Notes under the pieces: generated by a model
Databases searched by the model: none
What the model saw: the letters and a program-made list of their open reading frames with translations, nothing else
What the model was told of the DNA's origin: nothing
Program-made: the position numbers and the translations under genes
Assembly (NCBI GenBank): GCA_054601695.1
Contig: BAAHQB010000173.1
Span: 343,993-407,992 of the forward strand
DNA: 64,000 nt
Direction of reading: 5' to 3'
DNA from: Amorphochlora amoebiformis
Lineage: Eukaryota > Cercozoa > Chlorarachniophyceae
Part shown: positions 1 through 63,741 of the stretch, in pieces
Position numbering within the stretch: the first letter of the stretch is position 1
How the letters are laid out: each line of letters opens with the position of its first letter

Positions 1-27
1 TTAGTTACTGCTTCTATATGCCATTTG
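1..27 (-). repeat. Echo of zinc-finger exon end plus donor
   Basis: These bases repeat 174-200, which is the 3' end of minus-strand exon 208-181 together with its donor and the first intron bases. The telomere-like array lies between the two copies. It shows that exon-edge duplication also occurs in CCCTAA introns, not only in (TA)n introns. Confidence 0.7.
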
Positions 28-30
28 GTA

Positions 31-175
31 AGAGTTAGGGTTAGAGGTAGGGTTAGGGTTAGGGTTAGGGTCAGGGTTAGGGTTAGAGTTAGGGATAAAG
101 TTAGGATTAGGTTTAGGGTTAGGGTTAGGGTTAGGGTTAGGGTTAGGGTTAGGGTTAGGGTTAGGGTTAGGGTTA
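31..175 (+). repeat. Interstitial TTAGGG array
   Basis: Slightly degenerate TTAGGG units. The host gene is on the minus strand, so the intron sense strand reads CCCTAA directly after the donor of exon 208-181 (gtaactaaccc). It is not a chromosome end: genic sequence resumes on its right and an exon copy lies on its left. Confidence 0.9.
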
Positions 176-180
176 GTTAC

Positions 181-5693
<5,513 letters not shown>

Positions 5694-5704
5694 CTGTTAG
5701 GATT

Positions 5705-6240
5705 AAAGGTTAGGGTTCGGGTTAGGGTTAGGATCAGATTATTTAGCATAAATGTCTTCATCCGAGGAACCATTGGCTCGGTTAGGGTCAGATTATTCTG
5801 CATGTCTTAGTTCCGAGGACCATTCACTCGGTTAGGGTTAGGATCAGATTATTCAGCATGTCTTAGTCCGAGGACCATTGACTCCACAGGTGGGGGGAAA
5901 GTGCTGTTTGGGATCACACAAGGTTAGGGTTAGGGTTAGGGTTAGGGTTAGGGTTAGGCTTAGGGTTAGGGTAGGGTTAGGGTTAGGGTTAGGGTTAGGG
6001 TTAGGATTTGGGTTAGATTTCGCCTTTCTTGGTAATTAACCCTTCTCTTCATAAGCTTAAGGCCAGGGTTAGGATTAGGGTTAGGGCTAGGGTTAGGGTT
6101 AGGGTTAGGGTTAGGGTTAGGGTTAGGGTTAGGGTTAGGGTTAGGGATAATTTCTGAGGGTTGGAAGGTTTAGGGTTAGGGTTAGAGTTAGGGTTAAGGT
6201 TAGGGTTAGGGTTAGGGTTCAGGGTAATTACTGAGGGTTG
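5705..6240 (+). repeat. TTAGGG array carrying three copies of a 45-bp motif
   Basis: TTAGGG units interrupted at about 5730, 5785 and 5830 by a motif containing cagattattcagcatgtctt, then ccgaggaccattgactc. The same motif recurs at 41.59, 43.81 and 58.60 kb, always inside TTAGGG arrays. Confidence 0.85.
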
Positions 6241-6364
6241 GAAGGGTTGATTTCGGAATCGATTAGATATACACCACGTGGAAGAGAATTAGGTGCGTTA
6301 GTAGAGCTCTGTTGCAGTATGAGTAAGAAAGTATATGTACGTATGTGTGTGTGTGCAATGTGAA

Positions 6365-6479
<115 letters not shown>

Positions 6480-7380
6480 CTATTTATTAAATCTCTGAAA
6501 AAAATATATGATCAATTCTTTCACATGCACATAATTATCATCATATGCATATATGGGCATGAATTCATACATACATTTCAAATCACAACACTCTCCACGT
6601 GCAATTCATCGAACACACCCTAAAATACCCCCCAAACACCAAGAACTCTCCTAGAAAATTATCTCTCCCCCCCCCCCCTTTCCTCCTCATCTCTCTATAC
6701 CATGAAAATCCAAATAAAAAGAGCAAAAATAGCCTCAATCTTCGCCATAAACCCCGCTGTTAGCTTCGGATACAGCCATCGCCGACACGTGTGAATATTG
6801 TTGTCATGCTCGACTACGTGATGTGACTAGAAGTCACGAATATTAAGTGTGAAGTAGCACTGTATCACGCAAATATTAACGTGACTTACTGCATTGTCAC
6901 CCTTGACGATAATCTCTCCGGAATCCAGAAGATCCCGGGATTAGGCCGGGATTAGGCCGGGATTAGGCCGGGATTCGGAGTCTACAAAGACTATTTTGTA
7001 GGAAGTGAAACCGTAATAGTTCCGAATTGTTCGAGATGGAGGAATAGGGCCATGTTATATCAGACTATGGCCATTCTTGGGCCTCAAACACACTTGGAAC
7101 GTTTTTTTCCTAATATCGCATAACTCAGCGTTTACGAAATGCTTACCGTCTCCCCCTTTATATCTTAACCACCTATGTTTCTCACACCGATAACTCTCCC
7201 CTCTAAAGTGGAGGGTCACCCGCCGACGGCAAGCCGACCACCACCGGAGCTACAGCGCGATTGCCGAATCGTGAAACGGTATATCCGTTCGGCAAAACTC
7301 CCAAACGAGGCACTCAATATCTACCCCAAGATCTTCTCGCCTTCATTAAATAAGGCCTGAGAGTGTCGTAAAATAAGACC
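6480..7380. other. Divergent intergenic region between zinc-finger gene (-) and RGS gene (+)
   Basis: About 0.9 kb of mostly non-repetitive DNA, unlike the introns. It holds a C-run at about 6668-6679 and four tandem copies of a gggattaggcc/gggattcgg element at about 6937-6977. This is the expected place for both promoters. I saw no convincing exon in it; the open frame at 7175-7360 shows no recognisable domain or splice links. Confidence 0.6.
6937..6977 (+). repeat. Short tandem repeat, unit about 11 bp, four copies
   Basis: Four head-to-tail copies of gggattaggcc, the last ending as gggattcgg, about 400 bp upstream of the RGS gene start codon. It may be a regulatory repeat; function unknown. 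Confidence 0.7.
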
Positions 7381-7938
7381 ATGCCAAAGTGGTCCAAGCG
7401 TCGCGCTCACGACAGCCTCCCGGAGTTTTTCCTCACTCACCACAAGCAGTGAGAACCCTTTATCTTTTATGCTTCCATCGTGTATGCTCCAATCTCATTT
7501 GCTGCACATTTGTTGATGAAATAAGATGCTTTACGCTGCGCTGGTCGATATTCAGGTATTTGGACTACTGCCAGGCCGGTGTGGAGCAGAGGGAGAAGGA
7601 GAGGTACCTTCGGATGACTACCTTATCGTTTCACGATAATAAGAGAGGTAGGATAATTTAGAGTGGTTTCATCCATGGCTGAACGAGGTTGTTTTGTGTT
7701 ATTGGTTCTTTTCTTTCACTACAGTACAATCGATGGAGGTGTTGGAGGGTGTGCCCGATGAAAATGATAATAAGCTTAAAATGTTTGAGCGGAAGCTTCA
7801 GGTGATTTTTGTCTCCCTCTCACTCTCTTTGTGTAGAATCTACATATACGTTACATATTATATACACATATATCATATATACATATGTAGTATTATGTAC
7901 ATACACATAAACACATATACACACATACATACACACAG

Positions 7939-8024
<86 letters not shown>

Positions 8025-8307
8025 GTATACATATACACATATATGTATATATATATATAATATAAATGCATATACACACATACACACGTAGGTATGTATA
8101 TAAATCTTCAATGGATATACAAGACATATACAGACATACACACATACACATACACATACATATGTATGTATATATATACATATATGAATATGCGTACATT
8201 TACATATATGATACTTCCCTAGGGGATGAACTGGTTAAGGTTTCAAAACATCATAAATGAGCCTTTAGGTTACTACCTCTTCTGCTTGGTATGTTCAGAA
8301 ATTTCAG

Positions 8308-8339
<32 letters not shown>

Positions 8340-8525
8340 CACACACATATATATATATATTTATATATTTATATATATGTGTGTGTGTGTGTGTGCGTGT
8401 GTGTATATATACATGTGTATGTATATGTGCACATAAGTGTGTATGTATGCATATATGTATGTATAAATATATGTATTATATGGTGTACATATGTATACAC
8501 ATATGTATATATATATATATATATT

Positions 8526-8615
<90 letters not shown>

Positions 8616-8632
8616 TATATATATGTACATAT

Positions 8633-8699
<67 letters not shown>

Positions 8700-8746
8700 T
8701 ATTATATATATATGTATATATATGTAATATACGTGTGAATATATAC

Positions 8747-8795
<49 letters not shown>

Positions 8796-8920
8796 TATAT
8801 ATATATATCATGTAGCATATAAGAGATTCGTATGGCCTAAGCAACGATGAGTTTTGGTACGAAGTTATGGATTTCGACATGGTAAACTGCTTGTAATATG
8901 TAACATACTTACATAATATA

Positions 8921-8984
<64 letters not shown>

Positions 8985-9123
8985 CTATATTTATATTTAT
9001 ATACATATTTATGTGTGCTATATTTATATTTATATACATATTTATACATGCTTAATATACATACACACATACATATATATATATACACATATATATTTAT
9101 ATATATATATATATGTAAATTAT

Positions 9124-9164
<41 letters not shown>

Positions 9165-9264
9165 AAATATGTATGTAAATTTATGTATTTATTTATCATT
9201 TACGCTAGTGGAAAGTACATCGTCACTCAAGATGGATACGAAGGGTGAGCATACACATGCTTAC

Positions 9265-9309
<45 letters not shown>

Positions 9310-9360
9310 ATATTATACATGTATATATACACATATATATGTGCGTGTGTGTGTATATAA

Positions 9361-9426
<66 letters not shown>

Positions 9427-9550
9427 TACGATAATGGTATTACGTACGGGTGTATTTTTAATTATACAATATCTACATTGCAGGGATCTACCTCCACCTC
9501 GGAGCGAAAAATTCTGCCAGGTATATACATGTAAATAATTTTTTGAAGTA

Positions 9551-9584
<34 letters not shown>

Positions 9585-9599
9585 ATATATATATATAAA

Positions 9600-9671
<72 letters not shown>

Positions 9672-10091
9672 GTGTGTGTGTGTGTATGTGTTTGTTTATG
9701 TGGATACATCAACATATGTATTTATATATACACATATGTATATATACACATATATATATATGTGTGTGTGTGTGTGTGTATTTCTATATGTGATGTAGTA
9801 TATATATATAGAGAGGAGGTGGAAGTAGAGAGACATTCAGAAAATATGTACGGTCACATATAAAGGTATATATATATATATATATATATATGTTTATATA
9901 TATTTATATATAGATATGTATGTATACTTCTAACATGTATCTCTAATAATAGGATCTCACTCGCAAGGGCGAAGTAACCGAAATACACGAACAGGGAGGA
10001 TGGGACCAATGCTAGGTATATATACCTATTCTAGATATTTACAAATACTCGTACAGTTGAACCAATTTATTTACACTCAGGCATATTTAGA

Positions 10092-10144
<53 letters not shown>

Positions 10145-10250
10145 GTATATTATATATAGGCTTAGAAGAATCGTCAGACTCCAACGACTCCCAGCAGAAT
10201 GAGGTAGTATATGTATTATGTAATTACATGTATATATATATATATATACA

Positions 10251-10304
<54 letters not shown>

Positions 10305-10474
10305 ACGTATATGTATTTTTATATTCATTTTTATATTTTATAATTTGATATTACGATAGGAAATGGAGCGCACGAAGCGTTCATCCCTCTACACGGGGGT
10401 ATCCCATACTGGCATTAATCACCCTGCGCTAACAGGTGATGTATAACATTTGAATCCTTATTTTGTATGTATAA

Positions 10475-10536
<62 letters not shown>

Positions 10537-10659
10537 ACGTATATATATATATATAGCCTCACAAGAAGAGAAGATCCGTACGTATAGCCAAATGCAGCTC
10601 TTTGGAACGGTGTGTAAAATAAGTTAGATATATGATGTTTGTACTATTGATGTATACAC

Positions 10660-10700
<41 letters not shown>

Positions 10701-10711
10701 ATGTGTATATA

Positions 10712-10761
<50 letters not shown>

Positions 10762-10863
10762 ATGTGTGTGTGTGTGCATATATTACACATATCTACATTG
10801 CATGATTTACATTCGTGTAATATATAGTCAGCAGACACAAAGCTTCTCAATAAATCAAAGTGA
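7381..10863 (+). CDS. RGS-domain protein (regulator of G-protein signalling), 12-exon model
   Basis: RGS domains accelerate GTP hydrolysis by G-alpha subunits. Exons: 7381-7448, 7556-7647, 7725-7801, 8223-8288, 8816-8881, 9209-9244, 9484-9520, 9953-10015, 10160-10203, 10360-10435, 10557-10609, 10828-10863. Phases agree throughout, giving about 237 residues from ATG 7381 to TGA 10861. The RGS call rests on exons 4-5: [20 protein letters not shown], then [15 protein letters not shown], matching helices 3-4 (the FW...DF signature). Later helices are unclear. Exons 6-8 can also be read in another frame, with acceptor 9216, giving [11 protein letters not shown] and [12 protein letters not shown], which look more RGS-like but reach a TAG at 10013. 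AATAAA at 10849 overlaps the last codons. Alternative: exon 11 could splice in phase straight to 11863, making one long RGS-kinase gene. The first introns lack (TA)n. Confidence 0.68.
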
Positions 10864-11496
10864 ACTATGGTAGCCGTTAGCCGCTACTACAAAGTGCTAG
10901 ATGTCACCCACAGTGTCATTCGGGTGTATCTCAACACTGTGACGTTGGAATGTGACACATGGGAAACAAAAAATGCCTCGGGGAGTTGGTGGGTTGTGTG
11001 AGAGGACGTATTTACACACTGTCCCGGCTCAACGACGACATCCGAGGACCCTTTAATAGTCTATCATTAGTCGTTATTACCTGGTACTACCGGTACCTGA
11101 AGGATGTCACTGGCAGTGACATAAATGGACAACGGAGGGACACTTGCAGTCAACGTCCTCCCTTACTTTTTTTGTCGGCCGTGAAGGATCGGCTTGCTCA
11201 CGGGAAAGCCCGCGCGCAGACTTTGAGTTTCGCATTTCGCGCTCATTTTCAACTCCTATTCACTGCTTTGGTGTATCTCCCGAGGCTATATTTTAATATA
11301 TCCTCCGATGGAAAAGAGTTCATTCGAAGTTAAGATGGAATATGTGCAATCTTTCCTTCCTTCGAATGCATTCCAAACTTTCGGGCGCATACGAAGTCAG
11401 AGACACGCGTGCGTATGAGGGCAGAGACACAGGAATGATGCAAATGATGCACGCGGATGCATCGACTAGCGTAGTTTAGGTGTATTCCCAAAGCTA
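10864..11496. other. Intergenic region upstream of the kinase gene
   Basis: About 630 bases of unique sequence with no (TA)n, between the RGS stop and the kinase ATG. It resembles the other intergenic regions of the window and is the likely kinase promoter. A 124-codon frame at 10959-11333 lies here but has no recognisable domain and no splice links. It could instead be part of a large intron if the two genes are one. Confidence 0.5.
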
Positions 11497-28953
<17,457 letters not shown>

Positions 28954-28959
28954 GCAACT

Positions 28960-28965
28960 AATAAA
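28960..28965 (+). terminator. Probable polyadenylation signal of the kinase gene
   Basis: AATAAA seven bases after the TAA stop at 28951-28953. Confidence 0.5.
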
Positions 28966-28966
28966 G

Positions 28967-28969
<3 letters not shown>

Positions 28970-29048
<79 letters not shown>

Positions 29049-29139
29049 ATATAAATAAATGAATAATATATAATATTGTATTAAGATATTTATATATTTA
29101 TATATATATATATATAAATATTGTATTAAGATATTTATA

Positions 29140-29192
<53 letters not shown>

Positions 29193-29404
29193 TTATGCAT
29201 GTATGTAGGTAGGTAATTTCTGCGTGGGTATATTATATTTATATATAAATATATATACATAATATTATACATACATAAATATATTTATGTATATTAATAG
29301 TACATATATACACCCAAACCCTCACCCAATCGATATATTGTGTCTCGTTGAAGGAAGCACTTTGCTAATATATATATATATATATGAAAATATAGACATA
29401 TATG

Positions 29405-29454
<50 letters not shown>

Positions 29455-29498
29455 TAAAAATAATGCATATATATATAGACATATGTGTCTATGTAATA

Positions 29499-29546
<48 letters not shown>

Positions 29547-29614
29547 CATATATATATACATATATATACAGTGGTGTGTGTGTGTGTGTGTGTGTATGTG
29601 TGTCTACGTAATAT

Positions 29615-29656
<42 letters not shown>

Positions 29657-30563
29657 ATGTATATATGAACAGAAAAGCCTTGCTTCAACAAGAAGAGACA
29701 AAGTCATCATTCTCCTCCAACCTCAACCCCTATACATATATATATATATATATGCATAATCTTCAATCTTAATATCTTTACATGTTTATACATTTGAATC
29801 TCGAGCGGTCTCTGGATATATGACACAAAAACACACATCACACACATACACACACACACATATGCACAAACCTTTCAACGGCCGAAATTTTCTTACCCCA
29901 TCTTTTCTAGAAGTTTCTCAGATGTTTCACAAGAATTCCTCTCTCTCTTTCTACTTTCTTCCCGAAGTTTCCGAGATATTTCACCGAAAATTCCTCTCTT
30001 TCTTCTCTCCCCTCCACTCAGCCGCGAAGTCTATTTGCAGCTGTATGAATCCAATTTATTCTTTCGCTTCTTTGCCTCTCTATAAATTCCGGTGAATCTT
30101 TGAAAGTCTCTGGAAATCTCTTGGAATCTCTCAAACCTAATCCTTTCTCCATTCCCCTCTGACGTAAACTAGAAATAGAAGAAAACAAAACAGGAAGAAA
30201 AAAAACATCCTAAAGGTTAAACACAAACCAGGAGAAAATCCAACTGAAAAATAGCTAGTTGATCTCGTGACCGAGGGCCATGTCACACCTCCGGGAGCGA
30301 AAAAGTTTTTTTTTTTTAATCGGGGGGAAAGAATTTTTAGCCTTGTTAAATGAGAAGCGAACACCCGTCAAAAAATAGTGTTGTGGTTACGAAAAATTAA
30401 AAAAAAAAAAAAAAAAAAACATGATCCTTATTATATGTTCACTCTTTTTTATACTTACCGCTTTTTCGTTATTTACTTATTTGTTAATTTTTTTGTTTCA
30501 AACTTTTGGTTTTTGTTTTTTTTTTTTTTGGGAAATGGAGATGTCTGCGGTAGGGATTGTCTA

Positions 30564-30616
<53 letters not shown>

Positions 30617-30667
30617 TCGACCACGGCATCAGAATTTCCTTCTCGCTCTCTTCACACATAAAATATG

Positions 30668-30711
<44 letters not shown>

Positions 30712-30960
30712 CATACATATACACATATATTCTAGATATTATGCTCTCTCTTTCGGATCTTTAAGTTTTCTAATAAAAATCCCTTGTCTCTATATTCCGT
30801 TAACAACATGGAAATTCCTGTTTCTTGTAAAAGACTGGAACTCTCGGAGTTTGTTGCCTTTAGCCAGAATTTCTTGACATTTCTAGGAATATTCTGGGGT
30901 TTCTCCGAATTTCCTCAATTTCTGGAATACGTTAGTCCAAAGTACCCTCGAACGCACAAC
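28970..30960. other. 3' flank of kinase gene with orphan exon-like islands
   Basis: (TA)n to about 29.75 kb, then unique AT-rich DNA with A and T homopolymers at about 30401-30419 and 30509-30530. Two minus-strand islands look like exons: 29364-29326 (QSASFNETQYIDW, phase 0, donor gtgagg) and 29730-29690. A third is near 30655-30610. They cannot be linked in phase to any gene here. They may belong to the 3' end of the URI-HAD gene or to decayed sequence. Confidence 0.35.
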
Positions 30961-31029
30961 TAGGACAAGCTGTAGCATCCAGAGTTGATGTATGCAAAAA
31001 TCAGGCTTAAAGACAAGTGAAACAAAACA

Positions 31030-31460
31030 CTAAACTAGTAAATTGTAGAATGAACATGTACTATATCTAGTATATTCTAGTATCTAGTGTATCTAGTATA
31101 TGTCCATTAGTGCGCTAGGTGCGTATCACTCTAGCTAGCACTAGCCCAGTCTAAAACTACTAAAAGTGGCCATTATTACCTAGATTACTCTAGTTACTAG
31201 AGTTACTCAAGTTACTACTAGTAGTACTAGTAGTAGTACCTGGGTCTAGAGGTACAGCCAGCCCTGTAGCTACAACTAGTACAAGACCAAGAAGATTAGC
31301 TTGTCTGAGCTAGTCTAGCTAGTATAAAATACCATAATCTAGCTAGAATCTGATGAGTACTAACTGGTATATTCTAGCCATTACCAGCCCAGACTTCGAA
31401 CCTGAATCTAGTGAATGATTAATTAAATATAAATTTACGCACACGTCCACAGTATCAATA
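31030..31460. other. CTAG-rich convergent intergenic segment
   Basis: About 20 CTAG tetranucleotides (ctagt, tctag, ctagctag) within some 400 bases, between the convergent kinase (+) and URI-HAD (-) genes. A similar segment lies at 54.4-54.9 kb, again between convergent genes. No coding exon seen. Confidence 0.7.
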
Positions 31461-32173
31461 ACTTGCAGCGCTACTTTAGCTGCTTGGCTAGCTCTGCCCC
31501 TGGTTTCGTTTGGCTAAAATTGCGGCTCTAAACTTGGACATCCGCTTCTTCTTCTTACTAGTCTTAGAGTTGCTAATTATATATTTATACATATATATAT
31601 TATATATACATATATGTTTTTAATATATATCTATATATATATCGTATATATATATCTAGTATATATATATATATATTATATACACATAACATCATATATA
31701 GTATGTATAATTTATCGTATTCATATATACATATATACATTATATCCGTTATCTAAACAAAATATAAGCATATAAATACATATATCAATGATATATGCAC
31801 ACGTAAACATATATATATATATATATGTATGTACTTGGATATCTAGTATATATGTACATATGTATATGCAACCGTATACATATTATATATTTATGAACAT
31901 ACAATATATATATATATATATACATATATATGATACATAAATATATATACGTAAATATTATATATACATATATATATATATATATTTATGTAATATATAT
32001 ATACATATATATATATATACACATATACAATATATATATAAATATAATATATATATATATATATATTTATAATATATGTATATAATTTATATATATATAT
32101 ATCAATATATATATATATATATATATATAATACATGTATGTGTTATATGTGTACATACGCATACATACATACG

Positions 32174-32211
<38 letters not shown>

Positions 32212-32496
32212 ATGTTAGATCATCAATATAGATAGCATAAATAGACGTTGCTCGATGAGTAGATATCGATGTAGATATCAATAGAGTGCCCCGAAATCGC
32301 TGGAGATCCCGGAGATGGCTCGGAGATTGCCTGGTCGGTAGTACTGGCTAGTACCGGGTAGTGACGAGTAGTATCTGGTAGTACCGGGCTTCCATATATA
32401 TATACATATATATATATACATATAATATATATATATATATACCCGGACAGAACGTGACGTCACGCCATGTCACTCTCACGTAATCTCACGTGACCA

Positions 32497-32642
32497 TCAC
32501 GTGAGCACGTATGACCGCATGTATCTTGCTGAATTCTTGAGGACAAAGTTAATCATAATTCAAACGGACTTGAATAGAAGCTAATCCTGGACTACCGGGA
32601 TATGCGAATAATACCAACTTCCGAACTACCGTTGCGCTCACA

Positions 32643-32645
<3 letters not shown>
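32497..32645 (-). other. tRNA-like short element (weak), or terminal exon of URI-HAD gene
   Basis: On the minus strand, sequence after a (TA)n run reads GAGCGCAACGGTAG, then GCTTCTATTCAAGTCC, resembling pol III A and B boxes. A diverged relative lies at 45,540-45,620. Alternatively, 32528-32497 can be a last exon of the URI-HAD gene (acceptor ttcag, phase 1, stop TGA). Neither reading is secure. Confidence 0.3.
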
Positions 32646-32676
<31 letters not shown>

Positions 32677-32783
32677 GTATATATATATATATATATGTAT
32701 TCAAAAGAATATCCTATATAGTATTTTACGTATATATATATATGCATATGTTGATATTAAGTATATATTATATGTATATATAT

Positions 32784-32821
<38 letters not shown>

Positions 32822-32869
32822 GTATTACATATATATAAATACACATATAGATATATTTACATACATATA

Positions 32870-32904
<35 letters not shown>

Positions 32905-32939
32905 CAATAGATGCATATATATAGATACATACATACATA

Positions 32940-32970
<31 letters not shown>

Positions 32971-33029
32971 ACTCATACATACATACATACACACAAATTT
33001 ATATAATTAGTATGCGGTAGCCCTCTCAC

Positions 33030-51065
<18,036 letters not shown>

Positions 51066-51160
51066 CTGAATGTCAAATATTAACGAAAGAATCGAACTCA
51101 GGCATGAGAAGGGGGTTTGAATTTTTTTGGAACTTGCGAAATTTTTTCAGCGACTGTCAT

Positions 51161-51544
51161 GTTGGTGCTCGAACCCCTTCATGAGGGACGAGACACCTTG
51201 GTTATCAGGTGAATTCCCGCTGAAACATCCAAGGATGTCATCGATGTGGATATGGGACATTTACGCGTGAATACAGTCATTATTCTGCGAGTTTTGGGCT
51301 TGCGGAACCAGATCGGGCAATTCTTTCTATTCATCGAGCATTAAAACACAATGTTTCCCCTCTATACTCATGAAAAAAGTAGAGAATATATGTGTTTGAA
51401 ACTTTCTTGAGTTTTGATTCGGGCATACAAGATCGATCAAGGCAACTCACAGGTCTTCGGTCCGCCGACGAGCCTCGGCAGCCATTGCCGATAAATTCAA
51501 AGTATTTTAATTTGCAGCCGATAAACTTCGCGCATGGTCCTTGC
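51161..51544. promoter_or_regulatory. Divergent promoter region between URI-HAD (-) and F-box/SAP (+)
   Basis: About 0.4 kb of unique DNA with no microsatellite, between the tentative URI-HAD start (51160) and the F-box/SAP ATG (51545). I see no recognisable core promoter motif; assignment rests on gene orientation. Confidence 0.45.
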
Positions 51545-52353
51545 ATGTCTCTGCGGCAGCCCACGAGGCGGATGAAGCGTCCCGGGAGCACATATCACAC
51601 TCGTTCGAGGGTGAAGCGGCTACGGAGGGAGAGGTCAAAAAATGATCGCGAGGAGAAAACTGAAGACTCCAAGCGTCTATCCTACCGCGCACGATCGAAA
51701 GCTCGAGTGGGTGGTTGCGAGGACCTCGACTCATGGAGCATGACCGACGTACGAGCCTACATGATGGATCACAAGTACCATTCAGAGATTTATGCGCTCG
51801 ATAAACTGTTGGAGAACATCAAGAGGAGGGAAAGATTTCGCCTCCTCGACGAGCTGGAAAATACCTCCTGTCTAATGCCGTGCCTAGACTTCCTCACGGC
51901 AAAGGAGCTCACTCAGTTAGCCTGCTGTAGCAGAGCATACAAGAAGAAAATCCATGAGATTTCGTTGTTGCGAATCGCCAGGGTGAGTGATTGTAAATTG
52001 TATCATATTGCCGAAATGAACAGTGCAACCGTTGACACCCTTGTAATCTTGAGCGACTTTCTGTTCGCAGCTGACCGGCGACTCTCAGTGGAGGCTGCCT
52101 CCTAAGGGGTCTCAAAAGCAGCCCATTATGTCTTACGATCCTACAACGAAAATATCTTTCAAAAAGGTGGAAAACCTCCTGATCCGGCAGACCACTTACA
52201 CGTCTCATATGTACGCAGGTTCGACCGAAAGCGACAGGAGAAAGCGAGCTTGCATCCAAGACCGTCCTCGAGTTGCGGAAGATGCTCAAAAGGCACGGTT
52301 TGTCTACCGCGGGCAAGAAAAAGGACCTGATCGAGTATTTGCTAATGCACTGA
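51545..52353 (+). CDS. F-box-like and SAP-domain protein
   Basis: Exons 51545-51982, 52071-52166 and 52219-52353, with introns of 88 and 52 bases, GT-AG, phase 0, giving about 222 residues from ATG 51545 to TGA 52351. The N-terminal 60 residues are basic (RSRVKRLRRERSK), probably a nuclear localisation signal. Around residues 120-140, CLDFLTAKELTQLACCSRAY resembles an F-box, which would recruit an SCF ubiquitin ligase; this match is moderate. The C-terminus, TVLELRKMLKRHGLSTAGKK then KDLIEYLL, is a clear SAP motif, a small DNA-binding helix-extension-helix. The reading frame also extends upstream without a stop to about 51392 but has no ATG there. The short ordinary introns contrast sharply with all neighbouring genes. 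Function is inferred from the domains only. Confidence 0.83.
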
Positions 52354-52396
52354 TTTTTTTTTGGTGAGGTTTATTGATTGAAATATTCTCGCTCAG

Positions 52397-54239
<1,843 letters not shown>

Positions 54240-54960
54240 CCTCCAGGATGTATAGATAACGGATAAAAAGATAGCGGCTATTGCGATAGTGTCCGCATTA
54301 ATAATTAGCGCGCTGGTAGTTAGTTGCGCCACTGTACGTGAGCTCATGGGTTGTATCGCGAGGCTAGATCGATCCAGAAGTTCGTTTAAAATCACGTGTA
54401 CTAGGTGAATGAAAGTAACTTCTGTAAACTGCTCTATGTACTAGATCTAGTAGACATATCTCTAGCTAGATCTATGAACTAGTGTGACTATTGTAGACAA
54501 TAGCTAGAATAGACTACTACGTAGAAAACGGATAAATAGATGACTCTAGTGTCACTACAATACTAGAATATATCTATAACTACTAGAACTATAGTAAGTA
54601 TCGTGCCTATCATCACAGTTATTGGATTTCCAGTTCCTCCTGCTAGCTAGAAATATTGCAAGCCTTCGTCTCGGATCTAGCGGATAACTGGATAAAACAC
54701 CAGGGATATCTTGCATAACTTCGTAATCACATGTGCACGTCATGCGCAGTACTATCTAGACTATAGTAAGTGCACCGTGAAATATATCTCGCACGTATCT
54801 AGACTAATAAAGTTTCCTCCACGCGAGCGTATTTCTGCCGCGTGATACAACCATGCCTTTCTAGCTCTGGCTTGGAAAATGAGGTCGAATCTGATTTTTA
54901 TAGGAATTTAAGGTCTAGAAGGTAGAGGAAAAAACCAAATTAGCTAAAACCAGATCTGGG
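54240..54960. other. CTAG-rich convergent intergenic segment
   Basis: Unique DNA with about 15 CTAG tetranucleotides concentrated at 54.41-54.92 kb, between the convergent chromo-barrel (+) and FBPase (-) genes. It resembles 31.03-31.46 kb. No exon seen. Confidence 0.7.
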
Positions 54961-55018
54961 CATGTGTTCAGATGGGTGTGTTGGGGTGAGCTAATACTAA
55001 ATACATTATATAGCCATA

Positions 55019-55024
55019 TTTATT
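55019..55024 (-). terminator. Probable polyadenylation signal of FBPase gene
   Basis: AATAAA on the minus strand, about 36 bases after the TAA stop at 55062-55060. Confidence 0.45.
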
Positions 55025-55059
55025 ACTTGAGTTGAGGTGTAGAGAAATTGTTTTGTCGG

Positions 55060-63691
<8,632 letters not shown>

Positions 63692-63710
63692 CTAATATAT
63701 TATATAATAT

Positions 63711-63741
<31 letters not shown>

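Noticed and set aside
31-175. Chromosome end (telomere) at the left edge
   Set aside because: TTAGGG is degenerate, is flanked by exon sequence on both sides, and recurs in the interior of the window.
7175-7360. 61-codon plus-strand frame upstream of the RGS gene
   Set aside because: No recognisable domain, no splice partner, and located in the presumed promoter region.
10959-11333. 124-codon plus-strand frame starting MGNKKCLGELVGC
   Set aside because: It lies in the spacer between the RGS and kinase genes, has no recognisable domain, and splice-consistent exons exist on both sides without it.
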